Below, one piece after another: positions 9,651 through 18,757 of a stretch of DNA of 64,000 nt. The notes under the pieces are model-generated. The model was not told where the DNA came from and ran no database searches. It worked only from the letters and a program-made list of their open reading frames with translations. The stretch comes from Telluribacter roseus (GTDB taxonomy: Bacteria; Bacteroidota; Bacteroidia; Cytophagales; Spirosomataceae). The first letter of the stretch is position 1; each line of letters starts with the position of its first letter. A program made the translations under genes and the position numbers. The stretch is from positions 1-64,000 of the forward strand of contig NZ_JAFEUV020000011.1 in the NCBI RefSeq assembly GCF_017355915.2, written 5' to 3'.

Positions 9651-10748
9651 CTATTCACAGCCTTTTCCGCTGATCAGGATCTGTCCATCTACGATTTCAT
9701 AGCTGGCCGATACCGTTTTGCACAGCATGTCCAGTTTTTCGTAGAGGGTTTCATTGGTCAGGGTGGCGGTGATTTTGCAGTTGTTAAAGCTTTGCTTGTC
9801 ATATTGCATGGGGATTCCATAGTGTACTTCGAGTTCGTTGAGTATGGCTGGGAGGGCTACTTCATCATATATGAAGTCTACCGGAGCCGGTGTGGCCTTG
9901 ACCTGAGCGGGGTTGGCTACCAGCGTTTTGGTCAGTTGCTGGGCTTCTTTTTCGTAAATGGCTGCCTGATTGGCCGTCAGGATCAGCCCTTTTACTTCCC
10001 GGTTTTGGATTGACCGGCTGGACTTTGTGGTATACACCGATACTTTACCGGACAGCACCTGTACCGAGTACTTCTTTTCCATGTAGAAGGCCCGGACTAC
10101 AAATCGGGTACCCAGTACTTTGGTAACCATATCACCCGTATACACCATGAATGGCTCGGGCCGACGTTTCACGCTGAATACAGCTTCTCCGGTCAGGTAG
10201 ATGGTACGACTGCTACCGGAAAACTGAGACGGATACCGCAGGCGGCTTTGCGGACTTAGCAGCACCTCGGAGCCGTCGCTCAACTGTATCGTCAGCGGTT
10301 TGGAAGAGTCATTGAAGGTTTCTACCAGTTTGTTGTCAGTGACCTCCGCGACATACCTGTTATGTTGGGTGGTGTCCGAATTGGTAATTACGTACCAGCC
10401 AATGCCCAGCGCCAGCAGTATGGAGGCCGCGACTACCCAGGCGCTCCAGGCCATGCTTCTTTGAGGGGTACTATCCCCATACAGCTCCTCCGCCGAATCA
10501 GTGGGTAGAGTGGCCTTTTCTATAAAATCCTGTACTTCGTCCCGTATTTCCTTTTCACTCAGGCGCTCGGCGGCTACGGTGGCGACCCGTACCAGCTGCT
10601 CGGCTATGTGGAGGTCCTGCTTTTTCTCCGGGTGCCTCTGTACGAAGGTGAGCCAGAAGGTTTCCTGCTGGCTTACCCCCTGTACCCAATCTCTGAAGTC
10701 ATCATCCAGGACAAAGTCTTCCACAGTATATTTTTCGTAATTTTTCAT
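9651..10748 (-). CDS. FecR-family anti-sigma factor / sigma regulator
   Basis: A 365-residue protein counted from the ATG at 10748; a longer frame opens from a TTG at 10844 but would overlap the sigma factor end. An N-terminal cytoplasmic region (about 1-95) binds the sigma factor, a single membrane helix follows near 97-120 (WVVAASILLALGIGWYVI), then a periplasmic FecR domain (about 145-240; the LVETFNDSSKPLTIQLSDGS stretch starts it) and a C-terminal domain that resembles STN. FecR proteins receive the signal from the STN domain of the cognate transporter and release the ECF sigma factor. It sits between the sigma factor (58 bp upstream) and susC. Confidence 0.92.
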   Translation of the reverse strand: MKNYEKYTVEDFVLDDDFRDWVQGVSQQETFWLTFVQRHPEKKQDLHIAEQLVRVATVAAERLSEKEIRDEVQDFIEKATLPTDSAEELYGDSTPQRSMAWSAWVVAASILLALGIGWYVITNSDTTQHNRYVAEVTDNKLVETFNDSSKPLTIQLSDGSEVLLSPQSRLRYPSQFSGSSRTIYLTGEAVFSVKRRPEPFMVYTGDMVTKVLGTRFVVRAFYMEKKYSVQVLSGKVSVYTTKSSRSIQNREVKGLILTANQAAIYEKEAQQLTKTLVANPAQVKATPAPVDFIYDEVALPAILNELEVHYGIPMQYDKQSFNNCKITATLTNETLYEKLDMLCKTVSASYEIVDGQILISGKGCE

Positions 10749-10806
10749 GCTAGTGTCTATGGTAGTAGTGGGATAATGGGTAGCCTTCTTGAAGGCAGGC
10801 TGGTCT

Positions 10807-11400
10807 TTACAGACAGAGCAGACCAGGCAATAGGAAGGACCCAATGGCCCAGTTCTTACGGAGACTGTTCAGGGACTTCTGCAGCAGGTTATAGACCGAC
10901 TGGCGACCGAGCTGCATGACCTCGGAGATCTGCTCAAAGCTTAGGCTCTGGTAAAAGCGGAGGTAAATGAGCTCTTTTTGCCGGGCGGGTAGAGTATTTA
11001 TCATTTGTTCCAGCTTGCGAAGCTGGTATACTTCATTTTCTTCTTCAATCAGCCGGAGGTCGGCCGAAAACTCCACCGAGAAAGCGTACTCGTCAGAAAG
11101 GTTGGTCTGGTGTGTGACATATTTGCCGGAAAGCTCACGCAGGATTCGGGTCTTAAGCATCACCATCAGATACGAGCGTACATTCTCCACTTCGTTGATG
11201 GTAGCGTGGATCTTCCACAGATTCAGGAAGGTCTCCTGGATGCAGTCCTTGACAAAATCCTTATCCGGACGCAGCCGCATGCCCCAATGGTACAGGTCGG
11301 GGTAGTAAGCCTGCATGATTTTGGCCAGTGCATAGATATCGCCGGAGCGGTATTCCTGCCATAGCTCATGGGCATCCTGTGGAGCTAGTCGTTTGCTCAT
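10807..11400 (-). CDS. RNA polymerase ECF-type sigma-70 factor
   Basis: A 197-residue ECF sigma factor with region 2 (about 25-95, DCIQETFLNLW resembling the -10-binding segment) and region 4 with a helix-turn-helix (about 130-185, LPARQKELIYLRFYQSLSFE). It belongs to the FecI/RpoE-like Bacteroidetes family paired with FecR. It probably directs transcription of the SusC/SusD unit that follows when its anti-sigma factor FecR relays a ligand signal. The 208-bp gap upstream should hold its own promoter; I did not find a convincing match. Confidence 0.93.
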   Translation of the reverse strand: MSKRLAPQDAHELWQEYRSGDIYALAKIMQAYYPDLYHWGMRLRPDKDFVKDCIQETFLNLWKIHATINEVENVRSYLMVMLKTRILRELSGKYVTHQTNLSDEYAFSVEFSADLRLIEEENEVYQLRKLEQMINTLPARQKELIYLRFYQSLSFEQISEVMQLGRQSVYNLLQKSLNSLRKNWAIGSFLLPGLLCL

Positions 11401-11608
11401 AGTTCTGGTGTAGGGCGTTTTGTACTATGAGACGGTAAAAGAGAAAACTTAACCTACCTTTTATTAATTAATTTCACGGCAAAGTTCAAAAATGGGCTTA
11501 GCGAGCTCCTAATGCAGAAAAAATAAGTAGTCACTATTGGGTATTTGGTTGATTACTGATAAGTGTCAGCAGTAGTTTCGTACCTGGAATGAAGCTGTAC
11601 TGTGGGTG

Positions 11609-12244
11609 CTAAACGATCTTCTGGGCAATGGCCTTGGCTACGGCTTCGGGAGCCGAGTTGACGTGCAGCTTTTCGTAGATATGCTTGATGTGATAGTGAA
11701 CGGTATTGAAGCTGATGGAGCAGGTATCAGCGATCATCTTGTAGCTCATACCTTTGACCATGCAGGTAAGTACTTCGCGCTCGCGGGAGGTGAGCTCCAC
11801 GTAGGTAGGCTGTGCCTGCACAAACTGGTGCTGAAACATATGTAGTACCTTGGCCGCGATGGCCGGAGACATATGTGCCCCACCCTTGTATACATCCTGT
11901 ATCGCCTGCAGGACTTCATCCGGGTCCGGACTCTTAAGTACGTAACCCGAAGCGCCCGCACAGATGGATGAGAAAATTCGATGTTCGTCTTCAAAAACCG
12001 TATGTATGAGTACTTTGGTCTGTGGATAGGCGACTTTGATTTGTTGCAGGGCTTCTATCCCCGACAATCCCGGCATTTGAATATCCATCAGTACTACATC
12101 CGGCTTATGCTTTCGAACTCTGGAAACAGCATCATTGGCATTTTCATAGGCACCCGCAACGGCTATCTCACTCGTACTTTCAAAGTATTGCGTCAGGCTT
12201 TGCCGAAGGCTCCTATTATCTTCAAAAAGCAGGACGGAGATCAT
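11609..12244 (-). CDS. LuxR/NarL-family response regulator
   Basis: A 211-residue two-domain regulator. The receiver domain (1-120) has the acidic pocket LLFEDN, the phospho-acceptor Asp54 in VVLMDIQMPG and Lys near 104 (YVLKSPD). The LuxR-type helix-turn-helix (about 145-205) has ELTSREREVLTCMVKGMSYK. The start codon overlaps the stop of the kinase gene by four bases (ATGA at 12241-12244), so the two are translationally coupled and surely form a cognate pair. Likely targets are its own operon and the TonB receptor, but this is inference. Confidence 0.94.
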   Translation of the reverse strand: MISVLLFEDNRSLRQSLTQYFESTSEIAVAGAYENANDAVSRVRKHKPDVVLMDIQMPGLSGIEALQQIKVAYPQTKVLIHTVFEDEHRIFSSICAGASGYVLKSPDPDEVLQAIQDVYKGGAHMSPAIAAKVLHMFQHQFVQAQPTYVELTSREREVLTCMVKGMSYKMIADTCSISFNTVHYHIKHIYEKLHVNSAPEAVAKAIAQKIV

Positions 12245-14148
12245 GGAGCTGCAAGGGTGGGTAGTGCTACCTCATCAGGCTTGCGTATGGGTACCGACAG
12301 GATGATGGTAGTACCCTGACCTATCGACGAAGTAATCCGTACGGAGAAGCCCCCCTCTTCGGCCCGTTTCTGAAAATTGATCAGGCCATTCCCTTCAGGG
12401 GGAAAGGGAGTCTCAAAACCATGACCATTGTCCCTGATCTGCATCCGTAGGGTATCTTCCTGGCGCCATAGCCGTACCTCTACCTTGCTGGCCTGGGCGT
12501 GTTTGACGATGTTGTGAATAGATTCTTTGAAGGTCAGGTAGATATTTCGCCGCTGCTCCATGGAAAACAGTGGTAGCTCTTTGGGATCTACTTCACAATC
12601 AAAAGTCAGAGTTGCCTCAACATTAGATAGCATCTGATGCGCTACATTACGCAACCGCTCCACGAACTTCTCAGGTACATCGTTGTCAGGATTCAGCGCC
12701 CACACCGTGTCCCGGATGCTATGGATTGTCTCCTCCGAGTCTACTTTGATCTGTTCCAGGAGGGGGCTTATTTCAGGTTGTACCAATCCCATCTTTTTCT
12801 GCACCAGCTTAGTAGAAATAGCGATACTCGTCAAAGTAGCTCCTACCTCATCGTGCAGGTCACGGGCTATTTCGTCGCGGATGTGGAGCAACTTATCGCG
12901 CTGACGGAGATTCTCCTGTAGTTGAGCAATCAGTGCCTGCTGGGTCTGGTTTTGCTGGCGGCGGTGCTCGCTGGCGCGTTCGGCAAGTATATAGCCAAGT
13001 ATAGCAACTTCAACCAAAATACCGGGTACAAAAGCGTTATTGTAAGGTACAAGTGGCAGCCATTCAATATTATAGAGGGCAAACATACTAATAATCATAC
13101 TTCCCAGGCTGATGCTGAATGCAATTGCATAGCCCATAAATTTTTTAAAATCTTTACTGCATACATATAGTAGGCAGACAAGCTGCAGAAATAAAACGAT
13201 CAGAATATATTGGCCATGATCGATTCCTATCCCAAATATTACTTTATCAATAACTGATGTATAAGGAATCTGAAAATACATGCAAACACAAAATATAGGG
13301 TAGTCTATCAGGCAAAGCAAACTCAATCCTAAAAGCAACCAGTAGAGTGTCTTGGAGTACTGTTTTAGGTTCAGGAATTTAATATGAAAAAAAGACCAGC
13401 AAAACATATAGAAATAAGTAGTTGGGAAATACTTTTTCCAATGAAATGAGCTGGGAAGCTTCTCTGCTATAAAGCCATAAAAGTCTACATAAAATAATAC
13501 ATAACTCAGAATCAATAAGGCATACCAGCCAATCAGAGCATCGCGTAGGCGTAGAAAGAATACTATTGAATAAATAAGCACAATTAAATAAGCTCCCAGC
13601 GCCAGATTTTGCCATTGGGCATTCTTTTTGGGATAAAGTATCGCTTCACCGACATCACCTATGTGCAGATAATCACCTATAGCATCTCTTGCGAATAATG
13701 ATATATGAATAAGCTTTGGCGTGGTTCCTAGTGGAATGATCGGAGGTACCGTCGGAATAGTTTGCTTATCAATCGGAAGTTGCAAACCTGACTGTATGGT
13801 TGATAGATTCTCACTTTCATCCTTAATAAAAATATCTAGTTGCCGGTATTTTCGAACAGAAGATATAAGAAACAAGTCTGCTCCTGTCTGGTTGTGGATG
13901 TGGATACGCATCCAAATCTTCCCTTTTCGGTAAGATAACTGCACTACCTCCTGTTGGTTTAGAGCCTGAAACGAATCAAGCGGAAACCTCGACACCTGTT
14001 CATAAGTGAGCTTATGAGTGAAGTCTTCAAGATAGTACACATAGGGAGCTACGGGATTAGCTTTTCGCGCATCTGTAATGACCAGTGGCTTTTGACTCAG
14101 AGCAGGCAGCCACATCACCACAAGTACTATCATGTATAGGGGGCGCAT
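12241..14148 (-). CDS. 7TMR-DISM sensor histidine kinase (HisKA_3 type)
   Basis: About 635 residues from the ATG at 14148 (a TTG-started frame reaches 14187). A signal peptide is followed by a periplasmic 7TMR-DISMED2 beta-sandwich (about 20-165, often carbohydrate-binding-like), seven membrane helices (about 175-390), a coiled coil (about 395-420), the HisKA_3 box with phospho-acceptor His in IARDLHDEVGATL, and the HATPase (NIVKHAQASK, DNGHGFE, GNGLINFQKR). It pairs with the LuxR regulator it overlaps. The TonB-dependent receptor just upstream (stop 52 bp before this start) suggests that sensing and uptake of the same ligand are linked. Confidence 0.92.
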   Translation of the reverse strand: MRPLYMIVLVVMWLPALSQKPLVITDARKANPVAPYVYYLEDFTHKLTYEQVSRFPLDSFQALNQQEVVQLSYRKGKIWMRIHIHNQTGADLFLISSVRKYRQLDIFIKDESENLSTIQSGLQLPIDKQTIPTVPPIIPLGTTPKLIHISLFARDAIGDYLHIGDVGEAILYPKKNAQWQNLALGAYLIVLIYSIVFFLRLRDALIGWYALLILSYVLFYVDFYGFIAEKLPSSFHWKKYFPTTYFYMFCWSFFHIKFLNLKQYSKTLYWLLLGLSLLCLIDYPIFCVCMYFQIPYTSVIDKVIFGIGIDHGQYILIVLFLQLVCLLYVCSKDFKKFMGYAIAFSISLGSMIISMFALYNIEWLPLVPYNNAFVPGILVEVAILGYILAERASEHRRQQNQTQQALIAQLQENLRQRDKLLHIRDEIARDLHDEVGATLTSIAISTKLVQKKMGLVQPEISPLLEQIKVDSEETIHSIRDTVWALNPDNDVPEKFVERLRNVAHQMLSNVEATLTFDCEVDPKELPLFSMEQRRNIYLTFKESIHNIVKHAQASKVEVRLWRQEDTLRMQIRDNGHGFETPFPPEGNGLINFQKRAEEGGFSVRITSSIGQGTTIILSVPIRKPDEVALPTLAAP

Positions 14149-14200
14149 AGGAGTCGGAGTTAGCTTGAAGTAAAGAAAATTAACCAAAACAATTTGATTT

Positions 14201-16633
14201 TCAAAAGCTTACCCTTCTCTTTTCTTCCTCGGCGCCTTTGCGCTGACTAGCTGTCTTTACTTTCTGGTTACCAAAGCTTCGGGTGTAGGTGACTTTTGCT
14301 ATACGGGGGGCATCACGTAACAAAGCATTGAATTTGACCTCCTCTTCCGGAAAAGTGGCGTACCATCTTAATTGGTTAGTCCAAAGCAGGTCATTGATGG
14401 TTAGACTTAGCCTGCCGCGGTTTTGAGTAAATACTTTCTGAATACCCAGGACCAGGTTGGTTCGGCTACGCAGAGTCATGACTCCGGCGGGTATATGGGA
14501 CATATAAAGTACACTCAGCTCCCCCGTCCAGCCGTGCCCTAGCCTGAAGGTATGCACTGATCTGATATTGCTGAACAGGAGCCGCTGGTGGAAAGGCCCC
14601 AGAACAAATTGAGTACTGGCGACCCGGTGAAATCCGGAAAGGTTGTTCTGGGCGGTCCACCACGGAGTAAATGTAATGGGAAAGGCTACTTCCAGCGAAA
14701 GTATATCAACCAAGTCAAAGTTCTGCACCATATGGATCAGTTCGGGGCGACCCGGATAGATGACCGGCTGGTGCCTGAATATGCAGTTGCGCTCACGGCT
14801 GTAGCCTACCCACAGAAAGTACTGACCCTTGTACTGATAACCAGCCCGTATGGCCCTTGTATACGATGGTTTGAGATTGATATTCCCCACATAAAAGGTA
14901 TTGGGGTCAGTCAGGAAAAACGAAGGGGTAAGGTCGGTATAGCTGGGTCGGCTGATCCTTCGGCTGAACGAGAAGTTAAGAGCATGCTCCTTGCTGAGCT
15001 GATGCGAGAGGGTTGCACTCGGGAAAAGATTGAGGTACTGACGGTCCAGCAGGGGGCGCCCATCGGGGGTTTGTACATGCGTACGGGTTGCCTCGGCACG
15101 TAGCCCTCCCTGTAAGTCGGTGTGAGGCCCTAATTTACCCGATACATTGCTGTATAGGGCGCCTATGTTTTCATAAAACAGTGCATTATTAGTTAATTCG
15201 GGATCTGTGATGAGCTTTCCTTCTATCTGGCGCTGTACGCCCAGGAAGTTCTCGATATCGGAACGGTTGAGCTTTAGCCCGCTTTCCAGCTTCCAGTTCT
15301 TGCCAAGTGGCTGCGCGTAGTCCGCCTTCACGACCCAGAATCGGATATCTGTCTCTTTGCTTGTTGTGACTGCCTGCACGGGCAGTAGCCTGGGGTTGGT
15401 GGAGTAGAAGTCAAGAACTTCCAGACTATTAGGTCCGCTGTTGGTGTAGTACTGATAATCGGCCTCTACGGTAAGAACCTGCTGTTTAGGGAAGGTATGT
15501 ACCAGTCCCACGTTTCCGCCCAGGTTACGCCAGTGATTATTTTCAATCCATACTAAAGAAGACTCTGCAAAGGGTTGAGCCGTGGTAAATAGCCGGGTTG
15601 AGGAGGTATTGTAGGATGTGGCGTTACGTCCATTGGCTAGGCTCTGGATCTGGACGGATAGTACGGTGCTTTTGCTTACGGAGATATCGGCTCCAATCCT
15701 GAAATCACCATTATAATCTTTCAGGTACCGGTCCGAAAACTGTCTGTTCTGCCATAATTCACCACTTACCGGTTGGGTACGTACAGATAGAAAATCAAAC
15801 CAGCGATAGTCGTGATTGAAGGAAACACTGCTGTACAAATTGACTCCGCGGCGGTTGTGATTCACATTGATACTTCCGCTTGCTTTTTCATACTTGCCGT
15901 AGCCCCCCATTAATGAAAAGCTCCCATTGGTACCCTCGTCCTGTTTGCGTTTCAGAATTATGTTGATCATACCCGCGTTGCCTTCGGCATCGTACTTGGC
16001 CGGAGGGCTGGTGATCAGTTCTACTTTCTCGACGTTATCGGCATTCATACCGCTAAGCATCTGAACCAGGGCTTCCAGCGGGAGCCGCGAGAGTTTGCCG
16101 TTAATCATCACCATTACGCCCTGCCGTCCGCTCATGGATACCCCTCCGTTTTGCCGGTCTACCTGCACGCCCGGTGAGCGTTCCAGCAGGTCCAGTATGG
16201 ACCCGCCGGCAGCGGTTACCATACTCGCCGGATTGATGACCAGCCGGTCAACCTGCTGTTCAAACAGGGGCTTTTGGGTTCTGACTGTTACCTCGTTCAA
16301 CTGCTTTTCGGTAGTTGCCGCCACGAGCGGCGCTACTTCAAGGCTACCGGCAGATTGGGTAAGCTTAAGGAGGGGAGAGTAACAGGTCTTGTATCCAACC
16401 ATAGAAGTAGCGACCAGGTACTGGCCGGGACGGATCTGCTCAAAGCTATACTGCCCTCCCTCGTTTACTATGGCTCCCTTTGCCAGGGTAGAGTCTTTGG
16501 CATGGAGCAGGAGCACATTGGCATAGGCGAGTGGCTGGCCATCAGTACTACGAACCGTCCCTTTTACTACTTGTTGGGCGTAGCAGGTCATGGTCAGGCA
16601 AACGAGCCATAGTGGTGTGGTATAGAGTTTCAT
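14201..16633 (-). CDS. TonB-dependent receptor, outer-membrane beta-barrel family (OMP_b-brl_3 type)
   Basis: About 810 residues counted from the ATG at 16633; a TTG lies three codons further upstream. The signal peptide ends near TCYAQ, followed by a carboxypeptidase-regulatory-like domain (about 22-105, VKGTVRSTDGQPLAYANV), a plug domain (about 120-225, ILDLLERSPGVQVDRQ) and a C-terminal beta-barrel (about 240-790). Unlike SusC proteins it has no SusD partner. It is the first gene of an apparent unit with the kinase/regulator pair. The initiation region carries a perfect 14-bp inverted repeat directly before the ATG (16634-16669). Ligand unknown: peptide, siderophore or oligosaccharide are all possible. 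Confidence 0.9.
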   Translation of the reverse strand: MKLYTTPLWLVCLTMTCYAQQVVKGTVRSTDGQPLAYANVLLLHAKDSTLAKGAIVNEGGQYSFEQIRPGQYLVATSMVGYKTCYSPLLKLTQSAGSLEVAPLVAATTEKQLNEVTVRTQKPLFEQQVDRLVINPASMVTAAGGSILDLLERSPGVQVDRQNGGVSMSGRQGVMVMINGKLSRLPLEALVQMLSGMNADNVEKVELITSPPAKYDAEGNAGMINIILKRKQDEGTNGSFSLMGGYGKYEKASGSINVNHNRRGVNLYSSVSFNHDYRWFDFLSVRTQPVSGELWQNRQFSDRYLKDYNGDFRIGADISVSKSTVLSVQIQSLANGRNATSYNTSSTRLFTTAQPFAESSLVWIENNHWRNLGGNVGLVHTFPKQQVLTVEADYQYYTNSGPNSLEVLDFYSTNPRLLPVQAVTTSKETDIRFWVVKADYAQPLGKNWKLESGLKLNRSDIENFLGVQRQIEGKLITDPELTNNALFYENIGALYSNVSGKLGPHTDLQGGLRAEATRTHVQTPDGRPLLDRQYLNLFPSATLSHQLSKEHALNFSFSRRISRPSYTDLTPSFFLTDPNTFYVGNINLKPSYTRAIRAGYQYKGQYFLWVGYSRERNCIFRHQPVIYPGRPELIHMVQNFDLVDILSLEVAFPITFTPWWTAQNNLSGFHRVASTQFVLGPFHQRLLFSNIRSVHTFRLGHGWTGELSVLYMSHIPAGVMTLRSRTNLVLGIQKVFTQNRGRLSLTINDLLWTNQLRWYATFPEEEVKFNALLRDAPRIAKVTYTRSFGNQKVKTASQRKGAEEEKRRVSF

Positions 16634-16669
16634 ATTCTTCAACTTTGGTTTGTATCAAAGTTGAAGAAT
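16634..16669 (-). promoter_or_regulatory. 14-bp inverted repeat abutting the start codon of the TonB receptor
   Basis: Arms 16634-16647 and 16656-16669 are perfect reverse complements separated by 8 bases. On the minus strand the second arm ends immediately before the ATG at 16633-16631. As RNA this would be a stable stem covering the ribosome-binding region; as DNA it could be an operator. No T-run follows, so it is not a terminator. Confidence 0.7.
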
Positions 16670-16681
16670 TCTGAAAAGGGG

Positions 16682-16710
16682 CACCATCCCCAATATTGGT
16701 GGGATTGGTG
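16682..16710 (-). terminator. Probable terminator of the toxin-antitoxin pair
   Basis: CACCATCCC (16682-16690) pairs with the GGGATTGGTG segment (16701-16710) with one bulge. On the minus strand it is followed by CCCTTTTC. It lies 28 bp past the RES toxin stop. Confidence 0.35.
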
Positions 16711-16738
16711 GGGTTAGTAGGGGAGCAGGTAAATTATA

Positions 16739-17200
16739 CTATATCAACCGCTGATCATAGGTAAAATCCTCCACCCGAAGGGTCCTGACCTCGCGGATCA
16801 GGGGGTGCAGGGGATCGAGCAGCAGGTTGCGTGACCAGGGCATAATGACTGAGGGGACGGAGTAAGCAAGGGCCGTGCGGCTATGGAGGCGGGGAACCAG
16901 GAAGTGCTGTACAGCCGGGGGCACCGGATGCGACTGCCATTCGTCCGGTAGTTGGGGAAGGTCTATTTCCTGAATGGAATCGGGGATCTCGAGCTCTACC
17001 AGCACCAGGGGGGGCAGGTCTTCCCAGGGGGTACCTTCCAGGTGGACCAGTGATTCCAGCAGGGCGAGCTCGGGCGTAGAGGAGGTATATACCAGAGGTA
17101 CCCCCACGGGGTTCCAGCGCCCCCCGTACAGTTGGGCACCCAGGCCGGTGAGCATTCCATCCAGATGTTGTCGTTTCTGAATACGGTAAACGGCGGACAT
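16739..17200 (-). CDS. RES-domain toxin (NAD+-degrading, Xre/RES toxin-antitoxin)
   Basis: A 153-residue protein with the RES domain over nearly its whole length. The name-giving residues are visible: Arg28 in the GGRWNP motif, Glu49 in LALLES, and Ser in the SVPSVIMPWSRN stretch near 114-123, followed by DPLHP. Characterised RES toxins (MbcT, ParT and Pseudomonas homologues) attack NAD+ and stall growth. It starts one base after the antitoxin stop codon, so it is translationally coupled to it. The length is typical. This is a confident family call; the exact reaction (phosphorolysis, hydrolysis or ADP-ribosylation) is not decided by sequence. Confidence 0.92.
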   Translation of the reverse strand: MSAVYRIQKRQHLDGMLTGLGAQLYGGRWNPVGVPLVYTSSTPELALLESLVHLEGTPWEDLPPLVLVELEIPDSIQEIDLPQLPDEWQSHPVPPAVQHFLVPRLHSRTALAYSVPSVIMPWSRNLLLDPLHPLIREVRTLRVEDFTYDQRLI

Positions 17201-17201
17201 A

Positions 17202-17636
17202 TCAGCTGTGAATACCGTATTCGAGGCGGCCCAGCAGGGTATCTACCATGCCCATACCCGTAGAGGTATCGAGCAGGTCCAGCGGCGAATTGCCGCCCAG
17301 TACCTGCAGGGGGCGCCGGAGCCATCGGTTAAATTTCCCATCGTCTTCAAATACTTCCCTGCCGTGCTCGGCCAGCCGATGGAGCAACAGGATGCGCTCC
17401 GAAGCTACCAGGCCCAGCTTTTCATCACTTTTGCGGCGGTGGTAGGTGCGGAGAGAGATAGCCAGGATCCTGGCCATTTCCTGATCGGTGAGCTCCAGCC
17501 GAGCCGCCAGATCATCCGCATCCTTCCCCCATACCCCTTCACGGGCCCGCTCTATTAGTTTATACGGCCCCGCCTTTCCTGTTTGGGGAGCAGTGGCCGG
17601 GGCAGGTACTCGAGCTATTTTTGATCTCACTTCCAT
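17202..17636 (-). CDS. Xre/MbcA/ParS-type antitoxin (DUF2384)
   Basis: A 144-residue antitoxin. The N-terminal part carries the Xre-like helix-turn-helix (about 45-75, LTDQEMARILAISLRTYHRR). The C-terminal DUF2384 region (about 90-140) has the typical FNRWLRRPLQVLGGNSPLDLL segment that covers the RES toxin active site. As in other such pairs the antitoxin gene is first and the toxin follows immediately. It probably represses its own promoter through the repeats at 17645-17675. Confidence 0.93.
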   Translation of the reverse strand: MEVRSKIARVPAPATAPQTGKAGPYKLIERAREGVWGKDADDLAARLELTDQEMARILAISLRTYHRRKSDEKLGLVASERILLLHRLAEHGREVFEDDGKFNRWLRRPLQVLGGNSPLDLLDTSTGMGMVDTLLGRLEYGIHS

Positions 17637-18000
17637 AAGTTACGCATTTGGCACTAATTTATATGCCATTTGTCATAAATACAACTTTTTGCAGAATTAG
17701 TTCATAGAACCTCAAAACTCTGTAAATAGTAGTAGCGGCGAATGTAGTACATATATGAAGTACCGTTCATGAACTCATTATCATACTATTCAGCCTGTAC
17801 AGGTTGAAAAATGAGTAGAATAAAAATGAGTTTTTACCAGGAAGTACCCGCTTTACAGGGTTAGGATTTATTTGGGAAAATGTACTTTCAGTACGTATTT
17901 ATACCTGATGCTGGCTTGATTATTGCAAGAAAACTATACAAATAAGGACTTTTTCCTACACCAAGTTTTGTAAAATAAAATTCACTTATTCCCATAAATC
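17637..18000. other. Divergent intergenic region between antitoxin and orphan receiver
   Basis: 364 bp, AT-rich, between genes pointing away from each other; it must hold both promoters. The clearest signal is a direct repeat CATTTGNCA near the antitoxin start (separate entry). I see no small gene, tRNA or other RNA structure that I can support. Confidence 0.5.
17645..17675. promoter_or_regulatory. Candidate antitoxin operator: two CATTTGNCA repeats
   Basis: CATTTGGCA (17645-17653) and CATTTGTCA (17667-17675) are direct repeats spaced exactly 22 bp start to start, about two DNA turns, 9-39 bp upstream of the antitoxin ATG. The second sits within an imperfect palindrome (17663-17676). Such placement suits autoregulation by the Xre-type antitoxin. 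Inference only. Confidence 0.4.
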
Positions 18001-18417
18001 ATGATAAACAACCTGGTATTAATAGATGATGATCCGATTACGCTTCGGATCATTGAGCTAACAATCAAAAGAAACCAGTTTGCTGACAATGTTATCAAAC
18101 TGAAAAATGGGGAAGAAGGGATTCATTTTTTCGAAAAGCTTTCGACCATTGAAACCAACATCGTGCCCGAACTGGTGTTTCTGGACCTGAATATGCCGGT
18201 TATGAATGGCTGGGACTTCCTGGATGAATACGCGGCTAGGTACCAGGTACTGTTTCCCAATACGCAGATTTGCATCCTTTCGTCGTCGGTAGATCCCCAG
18301 GATCAGCTCAGGGCGCAGAAGTATTCGAGCGTAATCCGATTTATCAGTAAGCCTATATTTATCAGTGAGCTTACCGAGCTTAAGCATCACGTATCTCTTT
18401 ACGATTACTTTATTTAA
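18001..18417 (+). CDS. Single-domain CheY-like response regulator (orphan)
   Basis: A 138-residue receiver domain with no output domain: acidic pocket DDD (about 9-11), phospho-acceptor Asp62 in VFLDLNMPVMNG, Thr/Ser in the LSSSVDP segment and Lys in FISKPI. No kinase gene is adjacent. Its closest relative in the window is the receiver at 54446-54910, with which it shares the LSSSVDPxD segment and the xFxSKPI end. That one is fused by overlap to a PAS kinase gene, so the two may serve the same kinase family. Such receivers typically act as phosphorelay intermediates or protein-binding switches. Confidence 0.92.
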   Translation: MINNLVLIDDDPITLRIIELTIKRNQFADNVIKLKNGEEGIHFFEKLSTIETNIVPELVFLDLNMPVMNGWDFLDEYAARYQVLFPNTQICILSSSVDPQDQLRAQKYSSVIRFISKPIFISELTELKHHVSLYDYFI

Positions 18418-18757
18418 TTACAGCGAATGGGTACCACGTGATGTACCTTCGAATTTGAAGTAGGTCCCTTTAGATTATTGATTTCTCCGGCTATTCGGGC
18501 TGTATATAGTACTAGGCAGCAATAGCTCCGCGTTCCTTGTCATACGATCATACCTTCACTCCCGAAGGCTTCTCTTTCTCAGGAATTTAATCCCCCGTTT
18601 CCACCCACGGAGCAACCTGTACCCACTCAATGGAGTAGGTACCCCGGGAATAGTTACTTTATATATACATTGGATAAATCGTCCCCGTTGCTCCCTGTTT
18701 CTATATGGAGCTGGGTGGGGAATAGATTGGTTTTAGAATTACATATAGGGTACTACT
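18418..18757. other. Intergenic region upstream of the FG-GAP gene
   Basis: 340 bp without a supportable gene. It contains a CACGTG palindrome inside a GGTAC/GTACC pair (about 18430-18446) and a distant 8-bp inverted pair (18609-18616 with 18686-18693). Neither gives a clear function. It presumably holds the promoter of the gene at 18758. Confidence 0.4.
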
